The translations under genes were made by a program, and so were the position numbers. A stretch of 64,000 nt of DNA from WSZY01 sp964559845. GTDB taxonomy: Bacteria > Pseudomonadota > Zetaproteobacteria > Mariprofundales > Mariprofundaceae. Shown here piece by piece: positions 42,941 through 51,638 of the stretch. The notes under the pieces were generated by a model. That model searched no databases and was not told where the DNA came from. It saw only the letters and a list, made by a program, of their open reading frames with translations. The number at the start of each line of letters is the position of its first letter. The stretch's first letter is position 1. The stretch lies in NCBI GenBank assembly GCA_964559845.1, contig CAZLJF010000002.1, positions 9,401 to 73,400 on the forward strand, read 5' to 3'.

Positions 42941-44322
42941 GATGAGTCCTCCTCGGTAATGATGGGTTTAACTGAAAGCGTGAGGCCATCCCGGCCGGTA
43001 ACCTGAAGCGGCTGACCCTTTTTAACCGGTGTGCTGCTTTCTGCCTGCCAGATTTCACCGTGTAGATGCACCCTGCCATGCGTATCAAAGTCTTTACAGG
43101 CCACGCCTATGGCACCAACCAGCTCTTCGGCGCCGCTAACCACCGGCCGTTTTCGTGCCCGGATGGCCATGCCGACGACCAGCATGAAGAAAAGCGCCGT
43201 GGTCAGTGTAACGGCGGCAATAACAAGCATGGAGAGTCCGAAACCGGGAACAGTTGTATCCATCAAAATAACGGAACCAATAGCAAAGGCAATGATGCCG
43301 CCAATTCCCAATGCACCGAAACTCGGGGCAAAAACCTCGCCGACCATAAAAGCGACACCCAGGGCGATCAGGCCAAGGCCGGCATAATTGACGGGCAGCG
43401 CCTGAAAGGCGAACAGCGCCAGCAGCAGGCAGATACCACCGATTATACCCGGCAGTACAAATCCGGGATTGGCCAGTTCGAAGAACAGACCATAGATGCC
43501 AAGCAGCATCAGGATATAGGCAACATTCGGGTTGGTAATGACTGCCAGCAGCCGGGTGCGCCAGTCAGGCTCTATCTCTTCCACGCTGGCCTGCCGGGTA
43601 TGCAGTGTTTGCGGTCCGGCGCGGGTCTCGACAATGCGTCCATGCAGTTGCTGCAACATATCCGGCACATCTCTGGCGATCATGTCGATGACGTTTTTCT
43701 TCATTGCCTCTTCGGACGACAGGCTGGCGGCCGTGCGCACAGCCTGTTCCGCCCATTCAACATTACGGCCCCTGAGCATGGCAAGCCCGCGGATATAGGC
43801 CGCAGCATCATTGACCATTTTTTTCTGCATCGGGTTTTCCGCAGTTTCCTGGCTGGCCTTCTCCTCCGTTTTTTCAGATGCAGGCTTAGGCTGGTTCGGT
43901 TTGATGTTGCGCGGGTCTGCCGGAATCGGAGGCCCGCCGATCTGGACCGGTGTTGCAGCCCCCAGTGTTGTAGCCGGGGCCATGGCTGCAATATGTGAAG
44001 CATACAAAATGTAGGTGCCGGCACTGGCGGCTCTGGCGCCGGAAGGCGCAACGAAACTGGCCACAGCTACAGGTGAAGCCAGAATATCCCGAATGATATC
44101 CCGCATGGCCAAGTCCAGTCCGCCAGGTGTATCCATGCGCAGGATAATCAGTCCCGCCTTCTTCTTTTCCGCTGCTACAATACCGTTGTGGATATAATTG
44201 GCTGTTGCCGGTCCGATTGGGCCCTTGATATTCAGCAACATAATGCGGGATGTCTCATCACTGATGGCAATTCCAAAACCGCCCAGCATGATGCACGCCA
44301 CACAAAGCCAGCGATAAATCAT
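42937..44322 (-). CDS. nfeD: NfeD family membrane serine protease (long form)
   Basis: A 461-residue protein: signal peptide (MIYRWLCVACIMLGGFGIAI), a ClpP/SppA-like protease domain (RMDTPGGLDLAMRDIIRDI, then the nucleophile Ser in GARAASAGTYILYAS), a linker rich in Pro/Lys, several membrane helices (about 265-385) and a C-terminal OB-fold NfeD domain (GAIGVACKDF to GRDGLTLSVKPI). It cleaves hydrophobic stretches of its partner slipin in known pairs. I take the ATG at 44322, 8 bp behind AGGTGG; other in-frame starts 6-12 bp upstream are possible. Confidence 0.93.
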   Translation of the reverse strand: MIYRWLCVACIMLGGFGIAISDETSRIMLLNIKGPIGPATANYIHNGIVAAEKKKAGLIILRMDTPGGLDLAMRDIIRDILASPVAVASFVAPSGARAASAGTYILYASHIAAMAPATTLGAATPVQIGGPPIPADPRNIKPNQPKPASEKTEEKASQETAENPMQKKMVNDAAAYIRGLAMLRGRNVEWAEQAVRTAASLSSEEAMKKNVIDMIARDVPDMLQQLHGRIVETRAGPQTLHTRQASVEEIEPDWRTRLLAVITNPNVAYILMLLGIYGLFFELANPGFVLPGIIGGICLLLALFAFQALPVNYAGLGLIALGVAFMVGEVFAPSFGALGIGGIIAFAIGSVILMDTTVPGFGLSMLVIAAVTLTTALFFMLVVGMAIRARKRPVVSGAEELVGAIGVACKDFDTHGRVHLHGEIWQAESSTPVKKGQPLQVTGRDGLTLSVKPIITEEDSS

Positions 44323-44388
44323 ATACATCACCACCTGTATCCGTACCCGGATAGTATAGACAGGTTTTCAGGTGTTTGGGTTACATAT

Positions 44389-45036
44389 CTATTCCAGTTC
44401 GAGATAGAAGATGTTCATCGCCTCGGCCTTGCCCTTGAAGTGAACAGAGTTGAGGAACCGGCAATACTGTTTGGTCATCGCTTTCGGCATGGTCCTCATG
44501 CTCTCTTCGGTTACCAGCCCCTGAAACGGTTGGGCAATGCCACAGAGACGGGCAGCCGTATTCACCACATCACCAATCACGGTCAACTCCCTGCGGGTCT
44601 CGTCTCCCACCAGGCCCAGCAGCACTTTGCCATCGTGAAGGCTGAATCCGACCTTGCACGGCAGAAGTCCGTTCACCTTCTCTCTCTCCGGCAGTATTTT
44701 TAACATTTCAATAAGACATTGCAGCGCCTGCTCACCACGTCTCTCTCCCGAAAAACAGGCCAGCAGCCCATCACCAAGGAACTTGTTAATGCTACCACCA
44801 TGCCTGTGCACAATGCCTGTCTGTATGGAAAGACTTGCATTGATGGATGCATATACATCATGCGGGTCAAACTTTTCTGCCAATTCGGTGAAGCCGCGCA
44901 TATCGCTGAACAGGATGGTCATCTGCTCTTCGAAAGCCAGGTCATGCGGTATATCAGCACCATGCTGCTCCAGCATTCTCAATGTCTCGGGAGGAAGAAA
45001 GGGCCTCAGTGAGGCTGATTTAATTGCTTCATTCAT
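44389..45036 (-). CDS. solo class III adenylate/guanylate cyclase domain protein
   Basis: A 215-residue protein that is almost only a catalytic domain. Metal aspartates lie in LFSDMRGFTEL and KFLGDGLLACF, with GDVVNTAARLCG near the end; the Lys of NKFLGDG is the usual adenine-selecting residue. No membrane helix or sensor domain precedes it, only about 30 residues. It probably makes cAMP; output partners are not in the window. Divergent from the thioesterase gene. Confidence 0.88.
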   Translation of the reverse strand: MNEAIKSASLRPFLPPETLRMLEQHGADIPHDLAFEEQMTILFSDMRGFTELAEKFDPHDVYASINASLSIQTGIVHRHGGSINKFLGDGLLACFSGERRGEQALQCLIEMLKILPEREKVNGLLPCKVGFSLHDGKVLLGLVGDETRRELTVIGDVVNTAARLCGIAQPFQGLVTEESMRTMPKAMTKQYCRFLNSVHFKGKAEAMNIFYLELE

Positions 45037-45129
45037 ACATTTTACTCGCTATCCATGGCTTCTCATTATTCTCGCTACGCTTTAAAATAAAATGTGCCGA
45101 AAAGCCTTACGCAAAAGCCTTGCCAAAGT

Positions 45130-45135
45130 TATAAT
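45130..45135 (+). promoter_or_regulatory. -10 box directly before the thioesterase start (possible leaderless promoter)
   Basis: TATAAT (45130-45135), then GGTCTT, then the ATG at 45142. A TTACGC at 45107-45112, 17 bp upstream of the -10, could be the -35. Transcription would begin at or next to the ATG. Same spacing as before the ABC ATPase at 9420. Confidence 0.5.
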
Positions 45136-45141
45136 GGTCTT

Positions 45142-45582
45142 ATGAAGCAAAAAACGATCAGCGCCTCTTTTACAAAACATGATGCCAGAGTTGAGAAGCA
45201 TGACCTTAATGGTTACGGCATCATGCATGGTGGCAGGCTGTTAACCCTGTGTGATGAAGTCGGCTACCTGGCCGCAAAAAAACATGCCGAATGCGATTGC
45301 CTTACGCGTGCAGCTCACAACATTCAGTTTTATTCATTCATGAAGGAGGGGGAACCGTTTTCAGTGCAGGCCAGGGTTGTATTGACTGGAAAAACAACCA
45401 TGTGGGTCGAGTGTTCGATAAAAAACAGCGAACAAACCGTCATGAGCGCAATATTTGTCTATATCGCAGTTGACAAGAAGTTCAAACCGATAGCTGTACC
45501 TGCAGTTCAGGCTGAGGATACACAGGAAATGAGAGCGCAGACCCTGATGCGACACTGCTATGACCAGGTTAGGGCCTGTTAA
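45142..45582 (+). CDS. hot-dog-fold acyl-CoA thioesterase
   Basis: A 146-residue YciA/BACH-type thioesterase: NGYGIMHGGRLLTLCDEVGYLAA holds the hot-dog helix with the MHGG start and the acidic residue, followed by TRAAHNIQFYSFMKEGEPF and a beta sheet ending MSAIFVYIAV. It would hydrolyse acyl-CoAs in the cytoplasm. No ribosome site is visible; the -10 is adjacent. The stop codon (TAA, 45580-45582) directly abuts the left end of the dispersed repeat. Confidence 0.85.
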   Translation: MKQKTISASFTKHDARVEKHDLNGYGIMHGGRLLTLCDEVGYLAAKKHAECDCLTRAAHNIQFYSFMKEGEPFSVQARVVLTGKTTMWVECSIKNSEQTVMSAIFVYIAVDKKFKPIAVPAVQAEDTQEMRAQTLMRHCYDQVRAC

Positions 45583-45682
45583 GGAAGTGCTGATTTATTC
45601 CGCTCTTCCTTACAGGCCATGAATGCCTCCATGCAGGCGGAAGCCGTGTAAAATTTCTTTTATGCAATTATTCAGCGTCTCC
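45583..45682. repeat. dispersed modular repeat after the thioesterase gene
   Basis: Begins GGAAGTGCTGATTTATTC and ends TATTCAGCGTCTCC, both shared with 19759-19909. With upstream bases it makes a long stem, GGCCTGTTAAGGAAG against CTTCCTTACAGGCC (45573-45618, one bulge). A second stem, TTTTATGC with GCATAAAA (45658-45695), overlaps the terminator. The interior differs from the other copy. Confidence 0.7.
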
Positions 45683-45691
45683 GTAACGCAT

Positions 45692-45722
45692 AAAAAAGCC
45701 CCGACCAGACAGTCGGGGCTTT
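45692..45722 (-). terminator. intrinsic terminator between thioesterase and sensor kinase genes
   Basis: Perfect 11-bp stem AAAGCCCCGAC/GTCGGGGCTTT with loop CAGACA. On the minus strand it is followed by six T, on the plus strand by only three, so it mainly ends transcripts coming from the sensor kinase side. Confidence 0.85.
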
Positions 45723-45771
45723 CATATCCGGCGCAAAACACTAGGGGAGGGGAGGAAGAATCTGCGCCGGA
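45692..45771 (-). ncRNA. candidate small RNA with C-rich loop, downstream of the sensor kinase
   Basis: On the minus strand a 9-bp stem TCCGGCGCA/TGCGCCGGA (45771-45727) encloses a 27-nt loop with CTTCCTCCCCTCCCCT, complementary to Shine-Dalgarno sequences, and is followed directly by the strong terminator. This hairpin-plus-terminator layout fits a small RNA, alone or processed from the kinase 3' UTR. No clear dedicated promoter is seen. It could also be just a 3' UTR hairpin. Confidence 0.25.
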
Positions 45772-45858
45772 CGAGGTGAACCATACAAATCGACAATGAT
45801 GTCAGGGTTAATTCGTCATGAAAATTTGTTAATCAAGCCAAAGCTCCCTTGCACCTAT

Positions 45859-48800
45859 TTATCCGCATATTGTGTCGCAAGCGGTTGTCGACCTCAACAG
45901 TGCCTGAACCAACCGTGATAATTCCGGAACCTGCACAGGTTTTGAAACAACTGTGGTATTTTCCCTCTCATCGGTGTGCAGTTGCACATTGCCCTCATCG
46001 TAACCGGTGACAAAAACTGTTGGTACGGTTGCATGGATATGGCGGATTTGCCTGAACATCTCTACACCACTCATCCTCGGCATCGTGACATCGGTAATAA
46101 TGGCGGCAATCCTGTCCCGATACTGTTTGAAGCGTTCAAGGCCTTCAACCCCATCCCTGGCCGTGACCACTGTATACCCCAACTCTTCAAGCACCCCCTG
46201 CATGGCCTCAATAATGAGCATTTCATCATCGACAAGCAGCAGCATCTCATGTCTCGCACTGCGCACAGATGACTGATTGCCGCTGTCATCAGAATCTGTT
46301 GCCATCGCTTCTTCAATAAGTGGCAAATAGACCCGGAATGTTGTACCTTTACCAACGCTGCTATCGACTTCAATCACCCCATGGTGCGAAGTGATGCTTC
46401 CATACGCTGTGGACAGCCCCAGGCCCGTTCCTTCTCCCACCTCTTTTGTGGTATAGAAAGGCTCAAAAACCCTCACCACGGTCTCTGCATCCATACCATG
46501 ACCTGTATCCGATATGGCCAGGCAGGCATAGTCACCCCTCTTGAGTTCGGGGTGACGATGAAAAAAGCTGTCATTGGGCCTGCAGCGATCCAGAGTAACA
46601 GCGATGCTTTTTACATCACTGTCGGCAACTGCATCACGGGCATTGTTGATCATATTCATCAGCACCTGCTGAATCTGATTGGCATCACAGTTCACCATCA
46701 TATCCGGCGCGGCGATGTTCAGGGAGAGGTCGATATCCTCTGCAACGCCGAGTTTTGCGGTCTTGAAACCCTCCTTGATCAATACACCCAGCGGCATCTC
46801 CTGTTTGTCCTGAAAGAAATCCTTGCGAGAAAAGGTCAGCAATTGTTTGACCATTTCTCCAGCCTGTTTGGAAATATCTTCGATTGCTTCAAGGTGAGGA
46901 GTGATTTGGGGGGCATTTCTGGCCTTCATTTTGGCCAGATAGGCCTTGCCGATAATACCGGCCAGCAGGTTGTTGAAATTATGTGCCACGCCACCCACCA
47001 GCGCACCAACCGCCTCCATCTTCTGGACATGGCGCAACTGGTGTTCCATTTTTTGCTGTTCGGTGGCATCGCGCACCATGCCGATAAACATCTGTTGGCC
47101 GTCCATCTGCATGGTATTAATGGAGAGTTCCATCGGAAACTCCGAGCCATCCTTCTTCAGGCCATGCACCTCTATGATCTTGTCAATCACCACTCCTTCA
47201 CCTGTTTCTCGATAATGCTGCAATCCAGCCTGATGGCGCTCCCGGTATACCTCCGGTATCAGCATGGTGATATTCTGCCCGATCACCTCATCCCGGGTAT
47301 AACCAAAAACTTGTTCAGCAGCCGGATTGAACGACTGGACCGTGCCATCTGCATCCATGGTGATGATGCCATCCCCGGCATGGTCAACCACCGCACTCAT
47401 ATATGAACTGACACGCATCAGCTCCCCGGCAATCGTGTTGAACGAACTGACCACATCGCCCAGTTCATCGCTGGCAGGCAGCCGGCTAAGCTCATTCACA
47501 TCCCCTCCTTTCATACGCAGAGCCGCCTTATCCAGCGCCTGGATCGTGTTCATTACCGATTGATAAAAGGCAGCAAACAGGAACAGCAACAGCAGGAACA
47601 GCAATATGGCCGCAAGCTTGATGTTATACTGAACCGTGATGCGATCGATAATCCGTTGCTGAAGCTGTTGTTCGATATATTTCAAAACGGCATCATTTAA
47701 TGCATAACCCTGCTCAATGGCCGCAGTGGCCTGCTGAAAGTACGCCTTGGAAGAGATAGAGAGTACTCCATCCGCAATAAGTTGCTGCTCAGCTGTGGCG
47801 ACAAATCTTCGGGTCCGATCTGTAAAAACGCTATACAACGATAGCAGCTCCTCAAGGCCCTGCATTTCCAGCGATCGCTCAAGCAATTGCTGTAGTGCCT
47901 GTAAAGAGAGTTTAATCCGGCTGGCCATAGCCCCGAGCATAATCTGCTCATCTCTGGAAATGGTTTTACGGGCCATAAAGCCGCTCCCCTGGCCGCGCAA
48001 CTGTCCAATCTGTTCGAACAGTTCGGGCATCACCTCCAGTTGCGCGGCAAGCAGGTTATGCAGGAGTGGGCTCTCATCGAAGGAGAGTCTGCTCGCCTCT
48101 CCCACATAGCGCAGGTGATTGGCAAGCAGTGCAATGATTTCCGTGTGCAGTCGCCACTGTATTAATGGATCCGTCTTCTGCTCTTTGATGGAAGCCCAGC
48201 GCGAAAGGATTTCCGTCCATTTATGCGAAACAGGAATCTGCCGGACATGCAATTGATCCATCCGGGCACTGTCGGCAAACAGACGGTCAATCTGCGCTGC
48301 TTTTTGCTTCAGAGGCTCACGGAACAGATCGGGATTGGCAAAATTCGCATTGGTCATGCCGCGATGTTCGGGAATAGCCTTGAACAGTTCGGCAGTCTTC
48401 CGGATGTGCTCAATGCCGGTAATTTTCAACCTGGCATGGGCGACATCCTGTTCTGCCATACTGATTTCATCCCACATCAATATGGCCAGCGGTATAACAA
48501 AACACATGCTGATCAGGGCAAACTTTTGTGGGTATTTCAGCCTGTACATGAGGCGGATACCGGAGTACAGCAACAGTTCTGCGTCATCGCATTCCAACTG
48601 CTGTTGCAAGATGCCCGCCAGGGCGTTCGCCAGCAGCAGGAATGCGATGGCCGTAAACAGCGATATGGAGGCAAAATGCACATAGCCTTCAGATGCAACC
48701 CCTATGAAAATATTCATACCAATGCTGAGCAGAGAGACCAGTACGACCAGCAGAATTAATGCATGGGTGATGGTGGTAAAACGGCCAGGCTCCTTCCGGG

Positions 48801-49251
48801 CGGCCAATAAGATGAGGATGATACCGGTGAATAGCAATCCTGCTGCAGTAGCGGGCGACATGCGCCCCGGATAGGGGCTGGTCAGGCCATAGCCATGTGA
48901 ATCGAACAGCAGGTTATCGATACCGAAACTGATACCGAACAGATCCTGCAACAGGGAAAGAGTGGCAAACAGGCCGACAAACAGACCGGTGCTCTTTCTA
49001 AATGAGCGGCATACGGCTTCCTTCCGGCTCAGCGGCAAACAGGCCAGCGCCACCAGCACAAAGCAGAGTGCCGTATTGAAGGTCATGTCCGCTATACCCG
49101 GCAGCCATGCAGCCAGCACAGCATGATCGCTCCACCAGCCTAGCAGTGCAGCCATACTGATGAGCAGAACGATCACCGCAGAAATATTGGCAATTTTACC
49201 CATCTGTTTGGGACTCCAGTTCCATATTTGAGGAACTTGGATAATATCCAT
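45859..49251 (-). CDS. hybrid sensor histidine kinase with membrane and periplasmic sensor regions
   Basis: A 1130-residue protein. Layout: six or seven N-terminal helices (about 20-220, MASE-like), another helix (about 241-258), a large presumably periplasmic helical region (260-540) containing EHRGMTNANF, reminiscent of nitrate/nitrite-sensor domains, a helix (about 543-563), HAMP, a PAS domain (about 618-735, HAGDGIITMDADG), a histidine kinase with H757 in GGVAHNFNNLLAG, an ATPase domain (DTGHGMDAET, GEGTGLGLSTAYG) and a receiver with D1054 in IITDVTMPRMSG. The signal and output are unknown; no response regulator is adjacent. Ends in a leucine/threonine-rich tail STTACDTICG. Confidence 0.92.
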   Translation of the reverse strand: MDIIQVPQIWNWSPKQMGKIANISAVIVLLISMAALLGWWSDHAVLAAWLPGIADMTFNTALCFVLVALACLPLSRKEAVCRSFRKSTGLFVGLFATLSLLQDLFGISFGIDNLLFDSHGYGLTSPYPGRMSPATAAGLLFTGIILILLAARKEPGRFTTITHALILLVVLVSLLSIGMNIFIGVASEGYVHFASISLFTAIAFLLLANALAGILQQQLECDDAELLLYSGIRLMYRLKYPQKFALISMCFVIPLAILMWDEISMAEQDVAHARLKITGIEHIRKTAELFKAIPEHRGMTNANFANPDLFREPLKQKAAQIDRLFADSARMDQLHVRQIPVSHKWTEILSRWASIKEQKTDPLIQWRLHTEIIALLANHLRYVGEASRLSFDESPLLHNLLAAQLEVMPELFEQIGQLRGQGSGFMARKTISRDEQIMLGAMASRIKLSLQALQQLLERSLEMQGLEELLSLYSVFTDRTRRFVATAEQQLIADGVLSISSKAYFQQATAAIEQGYALNDAVLKYIEQQLQQRIIDRITVQYNIKLAAILLFLLLLFLFAAFYQSVMNTIQALDKAALRMKGGDVNELSRLPASDELGDVVSSFNTIAGELMRVSSYMSAVVDHAGDGIITMDADGTVQSFNPAAEQVFGYTRDEVIGQNITMLIPEVYRERHQAGLQHYRETGEGVVIDKIIEVHGLKKDGSEFPMELSINTMQMDGQQMFIGMVRDATEQQKMEHQLRHVQKMEAVGALVGGVAHNFNNLLAGIIGKAYLAKMKARNAPQITPHLEAIEDISKQAGEMVKQLLTFSRKDFFQDKQEMPLGVLIKEGFKTAKLGVAEDIDLSLNIAAPDMMVNCDANQIQQVLMNMINNARDAVADSDVKSIAVTLDRCRPNDSFFHRHPELKRGDYACLAISDTGHGMDAETVVRVFEPFYTTKEVGEGTGLGLSTAYGSITSHHGVIEVDSSVGKGTTFRVYLPLIEEAMATDSDDSGNQSSVRSARHEMLLLVDDEMLIIEAMQGVLEELGYTVVTARDGVEGLERFKQYRDRIAAIITDVTMPRMSGVEMFRQIRHIHATVPTVFVTGYDEGNVQLHTDERENTTVVSKPVQVPELSRLVQALLRSTTACDTICG

Positions 49252-49370
49252 AAGGAAAACAAGTGTAAATTTTTTTGTTGTTTATTAGCGGTTATTCATG
49301 CCTGTAGAAATAACAGAAACAGTTACACGCGATTTACAGCTTGCTGTCCATAGCATCCCGCTAACAAAGA

Positions 49371-49400
49371 AAAAGGACCCCCGGTCTCCCGGAAGTCCTT
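49371..49400 (-). terminator. intrinsic terminator of the tRNA-Gln gene
   Basis: On the minus strand AGGAC, then a CCGG/CCGG inner stem, then GTCCT, followed by a run of five T. It lies about 10 bp after the tRNA 3' end. The bases 49252-49370 up to the kinase start show no gene. Confidence 0.75.
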
Positions 49401-49409
49401 TGTTATTAA

Positions 49410-49483
49410 TGGCTGGGGGACAAGGATTCGAACCTTGATTGACGGAGTCAGAGTCCGCTGTCCTGCCGTTAGACGATCCCCCA
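49410..49483 (-). tRNA. tRNA-Gln (anticodon CTG)
   Basis: A 74-nt cloverleaf on the minus strand with encoded CCA. Acceptor TGGGGGA pairs with TCCCCCA; the anticodon stem CGGA/TCCG encloses CTCTGAC, giving anticodon CUG; the T loop is GGTTCGAATCC. It resembles E. coli tRNA-Gln. It has its own promoter and terminator. Confidence 0.95.
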
Positions 49484-49499
49484 TTTAAGGAATGGGCGC

Positions 49500-49528
49500 A
49501 CCATAATTGCAGAGGGAAAGGCCGTCAA
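49500..49528 (-). promoter_or_regulatory. promoter of tRNA-Gln
   Basis: Minus strand TTGACG (49523-49528), 17-bp spacer, TATGGT (49500-49505), then a GC-rich GCGCCC discriminator, typical of stringently controlled stable-RNA promoters; about 17 bp upstream of the mature 5' end and immediately after ligA. Confidence 0.75.
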
Positions 49529-49535
49529 TTACCAA

Positions 49536-51638
49536 TCACTCCTGTCCTCCACTCTGCCAGTTCAGCCATGCCAGCAACTGCGTCTCATCCACCACACGGA
49601 TTCCCAGCGCCTGGGCCTTCTCCAGCTTGGAGCCTGCATTTGCCCCTGCTACAACCACATCGGTCTTCTTTGAAACCGAACCGACAGGCCTAGCGCCGAG
49701 TTTTCGCAATGCCGCCTGGGCATCGCTTCTGGTGATGCTCTCCAGCGTGCCGGTCAGCACCACGCTCTTCCCTGCAAGCGGATGTGCCTTGGCGACCTGC
49801 CTGGCTTCCATCGCGCCCGGCCAGACACCGGAGGCTTTCAGTGCATCCAGCACCTCCCTGTTATGCGGTTCCCGAAAAAACTCGCACACACTGGCCGCCA
49901 CTTCAGGCCCGACATCATCCACTGCCTGCAAAGCCTCCATATCAGCCTCACAGATCGCCTCAATGGACCGGAAAGCCTCGCTCAATGAGATGGCTGTGAC
50001 CTCGCCAACATGGCGAATGCCAAGCGCAAACAGAAATTTTGGCAAAGGCTGTTGCCTGCTTCTCTCAACAGCCAGTTTCAGGTTTTCGATCTTTTTCTCC
50101 CCGAACCCCTCACGGTCTGCCAACAGGTTAAAATCAACAGCATAAATATCTGCGACAGACCTTAGCTTCAGTGCCGAATCTGCCGGCTCATCAACCAGCA
50201 TTTCGATCAACCTGTCGCCCATGCCTTCAATATCCATAGCGCCACGGGAGACAAAATGTTTGAGCCGCTCTTTGATCTGTGCCGAGCAGGAGAGGCCGCC
50301 CGAACAACGAATCGCCACCTCTCCTTCAGCCTGCTCAATATGGGAACCGCAAACCGGGCACAGTTTTGGAATATCAGGCGCGGCACCACGCCTGCCCGCC
50401 TGGCCTGCTTCCGGCTTGACCACCCGAACCACCTCCGGAATAACATCGCCGGCACGGCGGACAATAACCTCATCCCCTACCCTGACACCCTTGCGCTGTA
50501 ACTCCTGAACATTGTGCAGGGTAGCTCGCGAAACGATAACGCCGGCCACCTTGACCGGCCTCATCTCGGCTACAGGCGTGATTACGCCTGTACGACCTAC
50601 CTGCCATACAATATTTTCGACAGTGGTGACTGCCTCCTCGGCAGGGAACTTATGGGCAATGGCCCAGCGTGGCGAACGTGCTACTACGCCCACCTGCTGC
50701 TGCAGAGCAAAATCATCAACCTTGTAAACCAGACCATCAATCTCATAGGAGAGACTCTGCCGCTTCTGCTGCCACGCCTGATAATGTTCAAGCAGCGCAT
50801 CGACATCGTGAAAGAGCGCAAACTCCTGTACGGCAAAGCCCAGAGATTTCAGTCGCTGCATCAGGGAACTTTGTGAAGCGGCCAGGGAGTCCGCCCCTTC
50901 TCCGGCACCGTAGGCAAAGAAATTGAGCCCTCTTTTTGCAGTCACCTTTGCATCCATCTGCCTGAGTGAACCTGCTGCAGCATTCCTCGGATTGGCAAAC
51001 AGCTTCTCACCCCGCCGCTCCTGCCGTTCATTCAGCGCCGCAAACGAGGCTCTGGACATATAAACCTCGCCGCGAACCTCAAGCAGTGCAGGCACATCAG
51101 CATCTTCAAGCTCCCAGGGAATGTCGGAGATGGTGCGGATATTATCCGTCACATCCTCCCCGACCCGGCCATCGCCGCGTGTGGCAGCGATGGAAAGATG
51201 CCCATGTTCATAACGAAGGTTAACGGCAAGCCCATCAATCTTGGGCTCAACGATATACCGGAAATCATCCCTGCCGCTGATGTTCCGATAGATAATATCC
51301 CGCAGGCGGCGGTCAAAATCACGAACCTCCTCTTCACTGAAGGCGTTGGCCAGTGAAAGCAGCGGCTGGAGATGTTCACGGGATTCAAAAACATGGCTGA
51401 CCGGTGCACCAATGGTCTGTGTCGGAGAATCGGCCGGAATTGCTTCACCCAGCTCTGCTTCCAACTGTTCAAGCCTTCTTAAGAGCTGATCATAAGCTGC
51501 GTCCGTGATGGTGGGTGCATCAAGCACATAGTAGCGGTAATTGTGTTCTGTCAGTTCGCTCCGGAGCTGCCGGATTTCATCCTGAAGCTGCCGCCTAGCC
51601 AGCTTGTCCCGCCCCTGACATTTCTGCTCCGGACTCAT
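49536..51638 (-). CDS. ligA: NAD-dependent DNA ligase
   Basis: A 700-residue LigA. Adenylation Lys in VEPKIDGLAVNL, OB fold, four-Cys zinc finger (CPVCGSHIEQ and further Cys in SGGLSCSAQ), helix-hairpin-helix repeats and a C-terminal BRCT domain (LAGKSVVLTGTLESITRSDA). It seals nicks in replication and repair. Its ATG overlaps the 3' end of the TlpA-like gene by 44 bp; no better start follows. Confidence 0.97.
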   Translation of the reverse strand: MSPEQKCQGRDKLARRQLQDEIRQLRSELTEHNYRYYVLDAPTITDAAYDQLLRRLEQLEAELGEAIPADSPTQTIGAPVSHVFESREHLQPLLSLANAFSEEEVRDFDRRLRDIIYRNISGRDDFRYIVEPKIDGLAVNLRYEHGHLSIAATRGDGRVGEDVTDNIRTISDIPWELEDADVPALLEVRGEVYMSRASFAALNERQERRGEKLFANPRNAAAGSLRQMDAKVTAKRGLNFFAYGAGEGADSLAASQSSLMQRLKSLGFAVQEFALFHDVDALLEHYQAWQQKRQSLSYEIDGLVYKVDDFALQQQVGVVARSPRWAIAHKFPAEEAVTTVENIVWQVGRTGVITPVAEMRPVKVAGVIVSRATLHNVQELQRKGVRVGDEVIVRRAGDVIPEVVRVVKPEAGQAGRRGAAPDIPKLCPVCGSHIEQAEGEVAIRCSGGLSCSAQIKERLKHFVSRGAMDIEGMGDRLIEMLVDEPADSALKLRSVADIYAVDFNLLADREGFGEKKIENLKLAVERSRQQPLPKFLFALGIRHVGEVTAISLSEAFRSIEAICEADMEALQAVDDVGPEVAASVCEFFREPHNREVLDALKASGVWPGAMEARQVAKAHPLAGKSVVLTGTLESITRSDAQAALRKLGARPVGSVSKKTDVVVAGANAGSKLEKAQALGIRVVDETQLLAWLNWQSGGQE

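Noticed and set aside
46381..47406. 341-codon plus-strand open frame opposite the sensor kinase
   Set aside because: The kinase, PAS and ATPase motifs on the minus strand are unambiguous; this frame is His-rich shadow sequence.
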